64,000 nucleotides of DNA from Metabacillus sp. B2-18 (GCF_021117275.1 NZ_CP088245.1:4652001-4716000); one strand, 5' to 3'; shown: positions 16,229 to 25,527, counted from the first letter of the stretch. Program-made: numbers and translations. Notes: generated by a model from the sequence alone, not told the origin.

Positions 16229-16882
16229 CTACCTTGCACCTTCACCTGTAAAGATAACTCTTATTGTTTTAATCGCCGTGTTTAAATCTAATAATAAACC
16301 CATGTTTTTTATATAAATTAAATCATATTCCAATTTTTCTTTTGGTGTAATGTCGTACCCGCCATTCACCTGTGCCCAGCCAGTTAAGCCCGGCTTGACT
16401 AATAAACGCATTTTAAAGCCTGGAATGTCACGCTCAAATTCCTCTGTGAATTCAGGTCTTTCTGGACGAGGACCGATTAAGCTCATGTCCCCTTTAATCA
16501 CGTTGAACAATTGCGGTAACTCGTCAATACGTGTTTTACGAATAAATGCTCCCACTTTTGTAACGCGGGGGTCATTTTTACTTGCCCACTGAGCACCATT
16601 CTTCTCAGCATCTGATCTCATCGAGCGCAGTTTAATAACATGGAAGTTTTCCCCTTTGTAACCAACACGCTCTTGAAAGAACAATGCCTTCCCCGGTGAT
16701 TCCAGTTTAATCAACAACATTGTGATTAAAATAATAGGGGTAGCGAAGATTAAGCCAATGCTAGCAACTAGAATGTCAAATATACGTTTTAAATATAAGT
16801 TATATACTGTTTCCTTCGGTATTACGGCTACTCGTTGATATGAACTTGTTTGAAATATTGTTGACTCTGCTCGATTTATTGC
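16229..16882 (-). CDS. Undecaprenyl-phosphate sugar phosphotransferase (initiating)
   Basis: Transfers the first sugar-1-phosphate onto undecaprenyl phosphate to start a glycan repeat. 217 aa from ATG 16882, chosen because GAGGTGATAAGG stands directly upstream; upstream in-frame codons lack a site. One membrane segment ([27 protein letters not shown], about residues 33-55) is followed by the bacterial sugar transferase domain with [31 protein letters not shown] and [13 protein letters not shown]. It is a short form without the long N-terminal membrane domain of WbaP. First gene of the minus-strand glycan operon. Confidence 0.92.
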   Translation of the reverse strand, partial: AINRAESTIFQTSSYQRVAVIPKETVYNLYLKRIFDILVASIGLIFATPIILITMLLIKLESPGKALFFQERVGYKGENFHVIKLRSMRSDAEKNGAQWASKNDPRVTKVGAFIRKTRIDELPQLFNVIKGDMSLIGPRPERPEFTEEFERDIPGFKMRLLVKPGLTGWAQVNGGYDITPKEKLEYDLIYIKNMGLLLDLNTAIKTIRVIFTGEGAR

Positions 16883-17420
16883 CATCCTTATCACCTCAAA
16901 TACTAAAAACATGGCTATCAAAAAAATAGAGAACCTTCTAGTGGTACTCATATAGTTCAAACACTTTTATTAACAAATCATCATAAAAAAAAATATCACT
17001 TGGAACGCAAAAGGTCAACAAGAACATTTAGAATTACTGGATAAATAATCCTCAATTTGTCTTCTCTTTTGTCATAGCAGATCAGAGACAGAAGTCCTAC
17101 AATTACTTATTAATGTAGGTAACCTGAGCTCTTTTCATTCACTTATTGTTAAAAAAGTGCTTAACACATAAAGGTAATGAAAAATTGTTCTTTAGATCTC
17201 AAGAATATTTTTTCACCGGCTGGTTAAGCTAGGTTCGTCATCATACACTTCGAACCTGCTCTTCTTTTTGTAGCCGTTCCCCTAAGAAACTATACAACAT
17301 TCCTATCCATCCTACTATTGGAATCTGTAAATTCGAAAAGAAAATATGATAAATTTGTGAAACTTATTTTAACTAGTCGCGTCTAACAACTATATAGTCA
17401 AACACGAGAAAAAAATAACC
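16883..17420. other. Intergenic region upstream of glycan operon
   Basis: 538 bp without a convincing gene. It must hold the promoter of the minus-strand glycan operon. An imperfect hairpin AGGTTCG...CGAACCT is visible near 17231-17257. The remainder is AT-rich and shows nothing else that I can support. Confidence 0.4.
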
Positions 17421-18200
17421 TTAATTTGTTGCAATAAAATAATTGATTAGATAGTCTGCCCAAACTTTGTTTCCATTATCATTAGGACTTCCATTTGCTG
17501 TTATGTACTCTTTCATTTTGATGTCATTTAAGTCAGGCCAGTTTTCCCAATGATTTAAATAAACAATGTCTTTACTTTCAATATAATCTTTCAGCTGCGT
17601 AACCTCTTGCGGATAATACGTTGCCCCGTATATAGGGTTTGGAGGTTGCACCATTAGAATTAGCTCATTGTTTGCTTCTTTCCATGAATCAATGATCGTT
17701 TGAACATTTTCTAACGTGTTATCAATACCAACAACTCCATTATCCTTTAACATCGGAGGTTCAAATAGGATAACGTCAGCTTTAGAGTTCAGTTCTTCAT
17801 ATGTCTTATCATTTATTATATCTAAAGTCGTTTTATCACCAGTTGAAACGATCGAGATATTAAAGACCTTTTCACCATAATGTTCCAAAATTTCATTTTT
17901 AATTTTTTCAGACCATGTATCATCTGATTCAACTGAACCAAAAATAATAAGGTTGATTGCTTCATTAGAAGCAGTTGATTTCTTTATTTTTTCTTGTAAT
18001 TCCTTTGGTAGATGCTTAGAGGCTTCGAGAAACTCAGGTTCCTCCTCCTCAACTGGTTTTTTTTCAACCACTTCTACCTCCGTTTTTTGATTTGTGAATT
18101 TTCCTGTTTTAGCGGAGATTTTATTATTCCAATGTAGGTTTCCTACAATGATTCCAGCAACACAAATTAAAAGCGTAAGAACAACTGTGAATCGTTTCAA
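17421..18200 (-). CDS. SGNH/GDSL-hydrolase-like exported protein
   Basis: Membrane-anchored or secreted protein with an N-terminal hydrophobic segment (VVLTLLICVAGIIVGN), a charged linker (EKKPVEEEEPEF) and an SGNH-like fold: IFGSVESDDTWSEKI (weak block I), VILFEPPML, and a C-terminal region ending in VWADYLINYF. Such proteins occur in polysaccharide clusters and are thought to modify glycans (deacetylation). GGGGGT seven bases before TTG 18200 favours that start (259 aa); ATG 18215 is the alternative but lacks a site. The catalytic Ser and Asp-His are not convincingly conserved, so activity is uncertain. Confidence 0.65.
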   Translation of the reverse strand: MKRFTVVLTLLICVAGIIVGNLHWNNKISAKTGKFTNQKTEVEVVEKKPVEEEEPEFLEASKHLPKELQEKIKKSTASNEAINLIIFGSVESDDTWSEKIKNEILEHYGEKVFNISIVSTGDKTTLDIINDKTYEELNSKADVILFEPPMLKDNGVVGIDNTLENVQTIIDSWKEANNELILMVQPPNPIYGATYYPQEVTQLKDYIESKDIVYLNHWENWPDLNDIKMKEYITANGSPNDNGNKVWADYLINYFIATN

Positions 18201-18317
18201 TTTCTTTACCCCCATTTTACAAAAATTACTTAGTAAAATTATACACAATTTGATAGATTTCTACAAAGAACTTCCAAAAATCTAGGTAATTGGAAACAAT
18301 TTTTGACAAAAAAAGAT

Positions 18318-18346
18318 TGTCTAAATCCTTAATCAGCCATATAATT
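18318..18346 (+). promoter_or_regulatory. Putative sigma-A promoter of LCP gene
   Basis: TTGTCT (18318-18323) and TATAAT (18341-18346) with 17-bp spacing, ~40 bp before the LCP start codon. Confidence 0.6.
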
Positions 18347-18388
18347 TCGTTAGTATTAAATTTTAAAATAAAAAGGATGAACATAGAT

Positions 18389-19336
18389 ATGCGTGAAACA
18401 AAGAAAAAGAAACGAAAATGGCTTTGGATTTCACTTAGCATCATTGGCTTATTAGCAATTAGCATTGGAGGCTATGCCTACTATATTTTCCAATCAGCTG
18501 CCGATACTGTTGCAAGCATCCATGAAGACATAGATCGAAAAGTATCTAAAAAAAGAACGGAAGAAGTTGTCTTCACTGAAAAAGATCCAATCTCAATCCT
18601 ACTAATGGGTGTTGATGAACGAGAAGGAGATAGAGGCCGATCTGACTCTTTAATTTTAATGACCGTTAACCCAAATACAAATTCAACTCAAATGGTCAGC
18701 ATTCCACGTGATACTAGAACGGAAATTATCGGTAAAGGTACTCAAGATAAAATTAACCACGCTTATGCGTTTGGTGGTACAGAAATGGCACTAAATACGG
18801 TTGAGAACTTCCTTGATGTTCCTGTAGATTATTTCGTTAAAATTAACATGGAAAGCTTTAAGGATACTGTTGATGCTGTGGGCGGTGTTGAGGTTAACAA
18901 CACATTAGATTTTTCATACGATGGCTTTGATTTCCCTAAAGGAACAATAACTTTAAGCGGAGAAAAAGCATTAGCTTATACACGTATGCGCTATGAAGAT
19001 CCTCGCGGAGACTTTGGTCGTCAAGATCGACAAAGACAGGTAATCGAAGGTGTTATGAAAAAAGGAGCGAATATCACGTCCATCACAAAATTCGGAGACA
19101 TGTTCAATGTTGTCCGTAATAATGTCACAACCAACTTAACTTTCGATCAAATGTGGGACATCCAAGCAAATTATAAAGCAGCAAGCAAAAACCTAACTCA
19201 ATATCAGGTGAAGGGATCAGGCGATAAAATTAATGGCGTATATTATTATATCGTCCCTGAAGAAGAACGCCTGGCTTTATCTCAGCAACTAAAGGATCAT
19301 CTTGAGATCTCAAGTAATACAGCAAGTACAAACTAA
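18389..19336 (+). CDS. LytR-CpsA-Psr (LCP) family glycopolymer ligase
   Basis: Transfers undecaprenyl-linked glycopolymers to peptidoglycan at the outer membrane face. 315 aa from ATG 18389 (MRETKKKKRKW), with AAGGA 11 bases upstream; the in-frame ATG at 18377 has no site. One membrane anchor (about residues 11-32, LSIIGLLAISIGGYAYY) and the LCP domain with MGVDEREGDRGRSDSLI, SIPRDTRTEI, INHAYAFGG and RMRYEDPRGDFGRQDRQ, which includes the conserved Arg and Asp that bind pyrophosphate. It sits divergent from the SGNH gene, beside the glycan cluster whose product it could attach. Confidence 0.93.
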   Translation: MRETKKKKRKWLWISLSIIGLLAISIGGYAYYIFQSAADTVASIHEDIDRKVSKKRTEEVVFTEKDPISILLMGVDEREGDRGRSDSLILMTVNPNTNSTQMVSIPRDTRTEIIGKGTQDKINHAYAFGGTEMALNTVENFLDVPVDYFVKINMESFKDTVDAVGGVEVNNTLDFSYDGFDFPKGTITLSGEKALAYTRMRYEDPRGDFGRQDRQRQVIEGVMKKGANITSITKFGDMFNVVRNNVTTNLTFDQMWDIQANYKAASKNLTQYQVKGSGDKINGVYYYIVPEEERLALSQQLKDHLEISSNTASTN

Positions 19337-19337
19337 C

Positions 19338-19372
19338 GAAAGGTCAGCCTTTTAACGGGCTGCCTTTTGCCA
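19338..19372 (+). terminator. Terminator of LCP gene
   Basis: AAGGTCAGCC and GGGCTGCCTT form a stem with loop TTTTAAC, followed by TTGCC. Located directly after the LCP stop codon. Confidence 0.6.
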
Positions 19373-19435
19373 TGCATAATTTTGGTTTAATTCCATATTC
19401 TTTAAGGATATAGTATGTAAAGGGGGAATTTAAAA

Positions 19436-19702
19436 ATGGAATTTTCATTTGGATTTATACTTTCTATAGCAATCGCGATTTACTTAGCAATCGATGCACC
19501 AAAGCATAACCGCAACCCTTGGCTTTGGGGGATTTTAGGATTTATCTTCGGGCCGATCGTGCTTGGTATTTATTTAATTAAGACTGGACGTAAAGTGGCA
19601 GGCTGGATTATTTTAATTATCTCGATCATCTTAATCATTCTCGTGATTCTGCTGTTTGCTGTCGGTATTTTCTTTGTCCTGAATGGTTTTAGCGGTTATT
19701 AA
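19436..19702 (+). CDS. Small membrane protein
   Basis: 88 aa with AAAGGGGG upstream of ATG 19436. Three hydrophobic segments: residues ~3-20, 29-45 (LWGILGFIFGPIVLGIYL) and 54-84. The motif APKHNRNPWLWGILGF in the first cytoplasmic loop resembles small Bacillus membrane proteins of unknown function. A strong terminator follows the stop codon. Confidence 0.7.
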   Translation: MEFSFGFILSIAIAIYLAIDAPKHNRNPWLWGILGFIFGPIVLGIYLIKTGRKVAGWIILIISIILIILVILLFAVGIFFVLNGFSGY

Positions 19703-19732
19703 AAAAGTCCTTCACCCGAAGGACTTTTTTTA
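19700..19732. terminator. Bidirectional terminator
   Basis: AAAAAAGTCCTTC (19701-19713) pairs with GAAGGACTTTTTT (19718-19730). It serves the convergent genes on both sides. Confidence 0.85.
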
Positions 19733-20191
19733 TTTATACTCCCACACGACTTTCCACACTTCCTCATGTAAAACGGCATACACATCCTGCTTCACCGTAA
19801 ACGTCCCGAATTTACTTTTAAACGTTTGACTCACCGTCATCTTGAAAGCAGTTGGAAACGTCTCAGCATCCTTAGCCATTTTAAAATTCTCGACCTCTTC
19901 TTCCCCGTCTACATCATATGAAAAAGTCGTCACCCCATAATGGCTCATATAAATATGCGAACGTTCCGTCACATAGCTGTTTTTCGTAAACCGCGCCTGC
20001 ATGCTCGGATGAAAAAGCTCCCATGCACTACCAAAGTCACCCTCTTGCTCATACTCATAAAAAGCCTTCACGACATCTTCAGGATCATTCGCTCCAAAGC
20101 CTGAGATCAAGCGAACTAGGAAAAACCCACCTACGACTACCACAAGACCGATCAAAATAATCGGCAGCTTACTTGAAGAACGTCTACGCAT
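19730..20191 (-). CDS. Membrane-anchored hypothetical protein
   Basis: 153 aa. AGAGG eight bases upstream of ATG 20191 decides the start. A basic N-terminus (MRRRSSSK) and one membrane segment (LPIILIGLVVVVGGFFLV) precede an extracellular domain beginning NDPEDVVKAFYEYEQEGDF, which is the opening of NTF2-like/DUF4878-type domains; the rest is beta-rich. Function unknown. Confidence 0.7.
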   Translation of the reverse strand: MRRRSSSKLPIILIGLVVVVGGFFLVRLISGFGANDPEDVVKAFYEYEQEGDFGSAWELFHPSMQARFTKNSYVTERSHIYMSHYGVTTFSYDVDGEEEVENFKMAKDAETFPTAFKMTVSQTFKSKFGTFTVKQDVYAVLHEEVWKVVWEYK

Positions 20192-20328
20192 TTTGGACAC
20201 CTCTCTGCCTGTCTAATACAGAGTATGATGAGGGGTGGTGAGATATTCTTTATGTCTTTGGATGGAGGGATTTTTATGGATAATTATGGTATTATGGGTG
20301 GTGAACTGATTTAAAAGGGGGAAAACCG

Positions 20329-20514
20329 ATGGAGTTAACGTTTGGAGACTTCCTGACCATTGTTTGTATCCTTATTGTGCTATATGTCATATACAGACTC
20401 TCAAAAATAAACTATCAATTAAATATGATCATCAAACACCTTGGCGCTGATAAAAAAGAAGTTGTACCTAATGATGAGATTGAAAAAGAATTGCAACGGG
20501 AATTTAAAAAATAA
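20329..20514 (+). CDS. Small membrane protein
   Basis: 61 aa; AAAAGGGGG precedes ATG 20329. One N-terminal membrane segment (DFLTIVCILIVLYVIYRL) followed by a charged helical tail (KEVVPNDEIEKELQREF). No family recognised. Confidence 0.65.
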   Translation: MELTFGDFLTIVCILIVLYVIYRLSKINYQLNMIIKHLGADKKEVVPNDEIEKELQREFKK

Positions 20515-20597
20515 GGTACGAGGCTTATTGCAATTTTCATCTGGATCTAACATAGTATAAGACGGATTTGAATTTTTTAAGGAAGTAGTGTGACGGA

Positions 20598-21023
20598 ATG
20601 AAGGATGCTATTTTATTTCTCGTTGACATCGTTAATTCCATTCATGACATATTAATTGTTTTGATTAACGATATGCTCGGACTTCAGATGACCGATAAAG
20701 ATATGCATTTTTGGATTATGGGCTTTATTGGGATTGGCACGTTTGCCGTTGTTTATCTTTTCACAAAATGGCTGGCAAAGCTTCCATTCGGCCTGCATCT
20801 TGTTGCGTTTATTTATACATTAACCTTTATGTTCGTGCTTGTCTTCGCCATTGAAATTCAGCAGGCTATTACAAGTCGGGGAAATATGGAATTTATAGAT
20901 GCGGTTGTTGGTTTATGGGGCTATATTGCGTTGTTCCTCGTGTATGCTGCCATTGCTGCGGTGTTTTTGATTGTGAAGAGGTTTTTTAGTAAAGATAAAA
21001 AGAAACGTGATTTGACACTATAA
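20598..21023 (+). CDS. Polytopic membrane protein of unknown function
   Basis: 141 aa with about four membrane segments (residues ~2-25, 37-57, 68-92, 104-126) and a lysine-rich cytoplasmic tail (KRFFSKDKKKR). The pattern with LVDIVNSIHDILIVLIND at the start is not one I can name. The ribosome site is weak. A terminator follows. Confidence 0.7.
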   Translation: MKDAILFLVDIVNSIHDILIVLINDMLGLQMTDKDMHFWIMGFIGIGTFAVVYLFTKWLAKLPFGLHLVAFIYTLTFMFVLVFAIEIQQAITSRGNMEFIDAVVGLWGYIALFLVYAAIAAVFLIVKRFFSKDKKKRDLTL

Positions 21024-21027
21024 ATTC

Positions 21028-21072
21028 GAAAATGGCCATCAACTGCACAATTTTTGATGGTCATTTTTTGTA
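21028..21072 (+). terminator. Intrinsic terminator
   Basis: AAAATGGCCATCA and TTGATGGTCATTTT form a stem-loop followed by TTTTTTG, right after the membrane protein gene. Confidence 0.75.
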
Positions 21073-21120
21073 TGTAGGGCAGTTCCTACGATTAACATCC
21101 TATAATAACATTTACGCTTA

Positions 21121-21578
21121 AACTCACTTTTAAGATCATTTTTCCCTTTTTGGATCTTTCGAATGGAATAGTCCTGCCCACTCATGCAAAAGCATACGCA
21201 TTCCTTTTTTGCGTATGCTTTTAGCTCCTTTTCACTGAAAAATGATACACAAATGGACATTTTTTACAATATTATCCACTTAAGAACTCACTTTTCCCTT
21301 TTTTTTGGATCTTCCGAATGGTTTAGTCCTGCCCATCCACGTAAAAGCATACGCATTCCTTTTTTGCGTATGTTTTTAGCTCCTTTTCACTCAAAAACGA
21401 TTCACAAACGGACATTTTTTACAATATTATCCACTTAAGAACTCACTTTTTCCTTTTTTTGGATCTTCCGAATGGTTTAATCCTGCCCATCCACCCAAAA
21501 GCATTCGCATCCCTTTTTCACGTATGCTTTTAGCTCCTTTTCACTGAAAAATGATACACAAATGGATAATCATTATAA
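21121..21578. repeat. Three imperfect ~155-bp tandem repeats with hairpins
   Basis: Units start at 21121, 21285 and 21440 with AACTCACTTTT and share the order: GGATCTTyCGAATGG, AGTCCTGCCCA, a hairpin (AAAAGCATACGCA / TGCGTATGCTTTT), TTAGCTCCTTTTCACT, and ACAAAyGGA. Unit lengths are about 164, 155 and 139 bp. The array fills the gap between two convergent genes. The hairpins could act as terminators; the origin of the array is unknown. Confidence 0.8.
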
Positions 21579-22379
21579 GCTTGTTAAAAATCGCTTTTTC
21601 CCCACAAAATAAGCCCACTCTTTAAAGCCAATTTCTTTCAGTCTTTTTTGAACAAGCTCAAACTCATCGCAAATTCGCTCAGGCTTGTGAGCGTCGGAAC
21701 CGAATGTTACTTTCACATTATAATGTAGGGCTCTTTCTAAAATTTCATCAGACGGATACCAGCCACCACAATACTTTGTTTTCCCCGACGTGTTGATTTC
21801 AATCGCCACATCCTCTTGACCGATAACTTCTAAAGTTGAATCAATCATCTTTGTTTCGATCGCAGAAAACTCAGGATAATAGCCTTTCATCGCGTCAATA
21901 TGACCTAAAACCTGAAAGAAGCCGCTTTTAGCTGACTGCTGAATGAGTCGATAATACTCATCCTTTACCTCAACCTGCTCCTGCGACGTTAACCCTTCCC
22001 AGCGACCTTTTTTAAAAATATTCACATCGTGTACATAGTGAATGGAACCGATTATGTAATCAAACGGATGCTTAAGGAGCTGTTCACGATAAATGTTGAA
22101 ATGATCCGGAAAAAAATCACTTTCCATCCCTAGTAGCACATGAATTTTATCTTGATATTTTTCTTTTAAATGAAGAACTTCCTCTACATAATTGACAAGA
22201 TCACTTTTCGCCATTGCAATACCTGGGTACAGCTGATCCTCGTCACTGTGAAAATACGGAGTGTGATCAGAAATCCCAATATAATTCAAGCCATAATCAA
22301 TCGCCTGCTTCACATAATCCTCTATTGTTCCAAGTGCATGTCCGCAGCGCTCGTGATGTGTATGTAAATCAAATTTCAT
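21573..22379 (-). CDS. hisJ: Histidinol-phosphatase, PHP family
   Basis: Dephosphorylates histidinol phosphate in histidine synthesis. 268 aa. PHP metal-binding motifs are visible: HTHHERCGH at the N-terminus, ISDHTPY, MESDFF, GSIHYVHD, EINTSG and FGSDAHKP near the C-terminus; length matches B. subtilis HisJ (YtvP). It is not linked to other his genes here, as in B. subtilis. Related PHP phosphatases with other substrates cannot be excluded. Confidence 0.85.
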   Translation of the reverse strand: MKFDLHTHHERCGHALGTIEDYVKQAIDYGLNYIGISDHTPYFHSDEDQLYPGIAMAKSDLVNYVEEVLHLKEKYQDKIHVLLGMESDFFPDHFNIYREQLLKHPFDYIIGSIHYVHDVNIFKKGRWEGLTSQEQVEVKDEYYRLIQQSAKSGFFQVLGHIDAMKGYYPEFSAIETKMIDSTLEVIGQEDVAIEINTSGKTKYCGGWYPSDEILERALHYNVKVTFGSDAHKPERICDEFELVQKRLKEIGFKEWAYFVGKKRFLTSL

Positions 22380-22502
22380 GTTTCCAGCCTCCTCTATTTA
22401 ACGCCTCTTCCGTTATCTTAGCGTATCCTGTTAATTTTATCCATGATGTGTTTATAAGTTTTGAAAAGTGACCAAGATGGAGAAATGGAAGGAGGCTTGA
22501 TG

Positions 22503-23051
22503 ATGATTGATATGAGAAGGATTACGATTTTTGCATTTATTCTTTTGGTTATTTTATATCTGGGTAGTAAATATGTGTTGGATGATGGAAAGGAGTCACC
22601 AACGAGTCACACACCTCAAAGGCAAATTGTGAAGGAATTAGACGTTCCTGGTCAGACTGTTTTTAACCCTACAAGAATTGGTCATGTTGAGGTTAGCTCT
22701 GTTGAAGAAATTAAAGCTCGTTATCAGCAGAAGTTCGAGGATTTGGAAGCAAAAACGAATGAGAAAATTGATGCTTTGTTCAATGAAGTAAAAAATGATT
22801 ACCAAGATTTTTCAGAAGCTGGCGATGTCTCCCTTAAAGACCTTTATAAAAAATACGCCGATGAAGGTCAAAAGATTGAGAATGAAACAGAAGCTGCATT
22901 TAAGGCTCTTTATGAAGAGATGTCTAAGGAGCTCGTCTCAAACGGCTATAACTTGGCTGAGGCTGAAGAGTTCAAAGATAAATACATGGAGCAGAAAGAA
23001 TTGCGAAAGTCAGAAATCTTGGAGAAAGCACTGTCGATTGTGCGGAATTAG
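22503..23051 (+). CDS. Membrane-anchored coiled-coil hypothetical protein
   Basis: 182 aa from ATG 22503, seven bases after AAGGAGG; a second ATG at 22500 is possible. One N-terminal membrane segment (ITIFAFILLVILYLGSKYV) followed by a long charged helical region (VEEIKARYQQKFEDLEAKTN onward) to the end, probably coiled coil and outside the membrane. No enzyme motif. Terminator directly downstream. Confidence 0.7.
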   Translation: MIDMRRITIFAFILLVILYLGSKYVLDDGKESPTSHTPQRQIVKELDVPGQTVFNPTRIGHVEVSSVEEIKARYQQKFEDLEAKTNEKIDALFNEVKNDYQDFSEAGDVSLKDLYKKYADEGQKIENETEAAFKALYEEMSKELVSNGYNLAEAEEFKDKYMEQKELRKSEILEKALSIVRN

Positions 23052-23088
23052 AAAAGCCCTGTGTTTGGTAGTGACACAGGGCTTTTTG
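23052..23088. terminator. Intrinsic terminator
   Basis: AAAAGCCCTGTG pairs with CACAGGGCTTTTT around TTTGGTAGTGA. Both directions have T-runs. Confidence 0.85.
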
Positions 23089-23120
23089 TTCGACAAATTT
23101 CGAGGAGTGACAGGCACCAC
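23089..23120 (+). repeat. REP-like element
   Basis: TTCGACAAATTTCGAGGAGTGACAGGCACCAC, one base off the majority core. It lies between the terminator and the 3' end of the converging gene. Confidence 0.85.
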
Positions 23121-23124
23121 AAAC

Positions 23125-24213
23125 CTATCTAAACTTCCCCCACAACCACCTACTAAACATATATAGGTAACTGCCCGCCAAAAAGAAGATGGTGACCATT
23201 AAGTTGTAACTTAAAACAGCTTCACTGAATTCTTCTGTTTGATTTGTTGAAAGTAATGTTCCAATGTTTATAGCCAGAACCACTAAAAATCCATCCAATA
23301 GCGGTTTATACCATTTACGATTCCCTGCGTTTACAATGAATAATGCTATTAGTGTTAATAACCATGGAAGCATGTCAATTGAACTAAAAAATCCATCTTC
23401 AATTGGAAAGTGTGGAAACCACAGACTAACCATTGGTATTTGAACGAGAGCTATAAAAACACTGTAGGAATGTCTCCTTTTCCTGCTTTTCTCCAATCTC
23501 ATTTTAATTTCTTCTGTTAAATACACATCATCTTTAGCAAAATCACTAATAATATCGCCTATGGTAAACGATAATGTGCCTTCATATTCTTGCTTAGGAA
23601 TTCCCGCAATGGCCTCTGATGTATTTGGAGTCTTATTTAATGATAATTCAGTATGATAAAGAGGCACCTGATTTTCTCTAAAAACACGAACCCATTCATC
23701 AAACATTTCGTTATGGCCAATTTTAAACGTTAATACTTCTTCCTTTTCTAAGGTACTGCTTCCTTTAATATATAATTTTGCTTGCGCGACCTTTTTCAAT
23801 CTTGGTTTAATTCCATCTAAAGTTTGTTCATTCTTCGGCAATAAAATATAGCTTTTTCCAATAAGAACATAATCGATTTTTTGATAAGGTAATAGGATTT
23901 CCTCTGTTTTTCTTGTTTTTTTATTATGAAAACTATAATAATAGCCATCATCACGAAGTTCTACTTTTATTGCATAATCCAGGTATTTTCTTAAATTTTT
24001 ATATCCAAATAGAGCTAAAAATAAAATAATTAGAGCGGCAAACAATAATAAGAGAAAAGAGCCAAGACTGCTTCCCAACGCTACTGTAAACGCAAGGTAG
24101 GTAATCCCTAGACCTAAAAGCAGTAAAAATAAAATAAGCGTTACATGAGCACCAACTGCCCAATTTGGGAGTTTATTCGAAAAAAATCGGTGATCCTTAG
24201 AAAACATTTCCAT
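23125..24213 (-). CDS. Membrane protein of unknown function
   Basis: 362 aa. Two N-terminal membrane segments (about residues 20-45 and 50-72), a cytoplasmic PH-like beta region of about 180 residues, then three or four C-terminal membrane segments (from about 252: VFIALVQIPMVSLWF). The middle region (YYYSFHNKKTRKTEEILLPY) resembles bacterial PH domains, but this is a weak call. Monocistronic, with a REP-like element right behind its stop. Confidence 0.7.
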   Translation of the reverse strand: MEMFSKDHRFFSNKLPNWAVGAHVTLILFLLLLGLGITYLAFTVALGSSLGSFLLLLFAALIILFLALFGYKNLRKYLDYAIKVELRDDGYYYSFHNKKTRKTEEILLPYQKIDYVLIGKSYILLPKNEQTLDGIKPRLKKVAQAKLYIKGSSTLEKEEVLTFKIGHNEMFDEWVRVFRENQVPLYHTELSLNKTPNTSEAIAGIPKQEYEGTLSFTIGDIISDFAKDDVYLTEEIKMRLEKSRKRRHSYSVFIALVQIPMVSLWFPHFPIEDGFFSSIDMLPWLLTLIALFIVNAGNRKWYKPLLDGFLVVLAINIGTLLSTNQTEEFSEAVLSYNLMVTIFFLAGSYLYMFSRWLWGKFR

Positions 24214-24330
24214 TCTTTATTCACCTCACTTGTTCATTTGAGGATACACTCCCCGGAGAGTGTTCACATGTGAAATTACGAGATTTCTATACGAATCTAT
24301 TGCTTTTTATCTGCTTGTTATGCACCTAAA

Positions 24331-24362
24331 AAAATAGGGCTTGGTTAGGCCAGCCCTATCTG
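24331..24362 (-). terminator. Terminator of xpaC-yaaN operon
   Basis: ATAGGGCT and AGCCCTAT form the stem, followed on the minus strand by TTTTTTT. Confidence 0.75.
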
Positions 24363-24375
24363 TTTATAAACAATC

Positions 24376-25512
24376 TTACATCCCCGCCAGCTTTTTCTTC
24401 AAATCCGTCTCCATCAGCGCAAGGTCCTGCTCTGCCTGCAGTCGCTTCGCACGCCCTTCCGCTTGGATACGGAGTGTTTCTTCTAGAGTAGACACTAAGT
24501 GGTCTTGAACCTTTTTCAATGTATCCACATCTACTAGTCCTCGTTCGTTTTCTTTGGCTGTTTCAATTGTGTTCACTTTCAGCATTTCAGCATTTTTCAG
24601 AAGTAAATCATTTGTTGTTTTAGACACAAGCTTCTGCGCTTCTACCGCATCTTTTTGGCGCAGTAGAGTTAAGGCAATGGCCACTTGGTTTTTCCACAAC
24701 GGTATAGCCGTTGTAATGGATGATTGAATTTTTTCAACCAACGCTTGGTTTGCACTTTGAATTAAGCGAATTTGCGGGGCGCTTTGCATCGTGATTTGTC
24801 TGCTTAACACAAGGTCATGTGTACGTTTTTCTAATCTGTCGGCAAATTGCATGAGGTCGTTTACCTCTTGAAACGCCATTTGGTCTTGTGTGGCTTCTGC
24901 TTTTTTCTTCAGTTCTGGGATTAGTTTTGTTTCGAGCTCTTCTATTTTTAATTCGCCCGCTGCGATGTAGACGTTCAGCGCATGAAAGTATTCTTTGTTT
25001 TGTTCGTAAAGCTGCTCAAGAACCGTGATGTCCTTTAACAAACCCGTTTTTGCATGATCCAGTTTCACACTAATGCGATCGATTTGCACACCTGTTTTTT
25101 GGTATTTTGTTAATACTTCCTGGACGGAGTTTGATAGTTTTCCAAACACCTTAGAAATCAGTCCACGTTTTTCTGGTTTTAGAGCATCAGGGCTTACTTG
25201 CTCTAATTTCTTCATTAAGTCACCGATAATTTCGCCAATTTCACCGGTGTCTTTTTTCTGAACATGATCCAACATCGAGTGTGAAAAGTTTAATAGCTTT
25301 GATTGTGCCTGTGATCCATATAATGAAATCGCTTGTTGGTTTTTTGGATCAATTTGCTCAGCAAGCTGAATTGCCTTTTGGCGGTTTTCTTCAGGTAAAA
25401 CGTCAATAAGCTTCACCTGCTTTGGTTCTCCTTGCTCTGTTTTTACTTCATTTATTTGTAGCTCTTCTTCGCCAAATGGATTGGCAAGCAGCTGATCTAA
25501 TTCGCTTTTCAT
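24376..25512 (-). CDS. yaaN: TelA/YaaN family toxic anion resistance protein
   Basis: 378 aa, matching the TelA family (tellurite resistance; real role unclear, possibly envelope stress). Long amphipathic helices dominate; the conserved core includes LYGSQAQSKLLNFSHSML (about 64-81), RISVKLDHAKTGLLKDI, LYEQNKEYFHALNVYIAAGE and QIRLIQSANQALVEKI. It follows xpaC by 15 bp in the same order as B. subtilis xpaC-yaaN, which supports the call. Confidence 0.9.
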   Translation of the reverse strand: MKSELDQLLANPFGEEELQINEVKTEQGEPKQVKLIDVLPEENRQKAIQLAEQIDPKNQQAISLYGSQAQSKLLNFSHSMLDHVQKKDTGEIGEIIGDLMKKLEQVSPDALKPEKRGLISKVFGKLSNSVQEVLTKYQKTGVQIDRISVKLDHAKTGLLKDITVLEQLYEQNKEYFHALNVYIAAGELKIEELETKLIPELKKKAEATQDQMAFQEVNDLMQFADRLEKRTHDLVLSRQITMQSAPQIRLIQSANQALVEKIQSSITTAIPLWKNQVAIALTLLRQKDAVEAQKLVSKTTNDLLLKNAEMLKVNTIETAKENERGLVDVDTLKKVQDHLVSTLEETLRIQAEGRAKRLQAEQDLALMETDLKKKLAGM

Positions 25513-25527
25513 TGGGATGGCCTCCTA

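Noticed and set aside
18304..18346. TTGACA at 18304 as -35 box for the LCP gene
   Set aside because: It is 31 bp from the TATAAT; TTGTCT at 18318 with 17-bp spacing is better.
21039..21438. Frames across the tandem repeat array
   Set aside because: They arise from repeat DNA, differ from unit to unit, and have no ribosome site.
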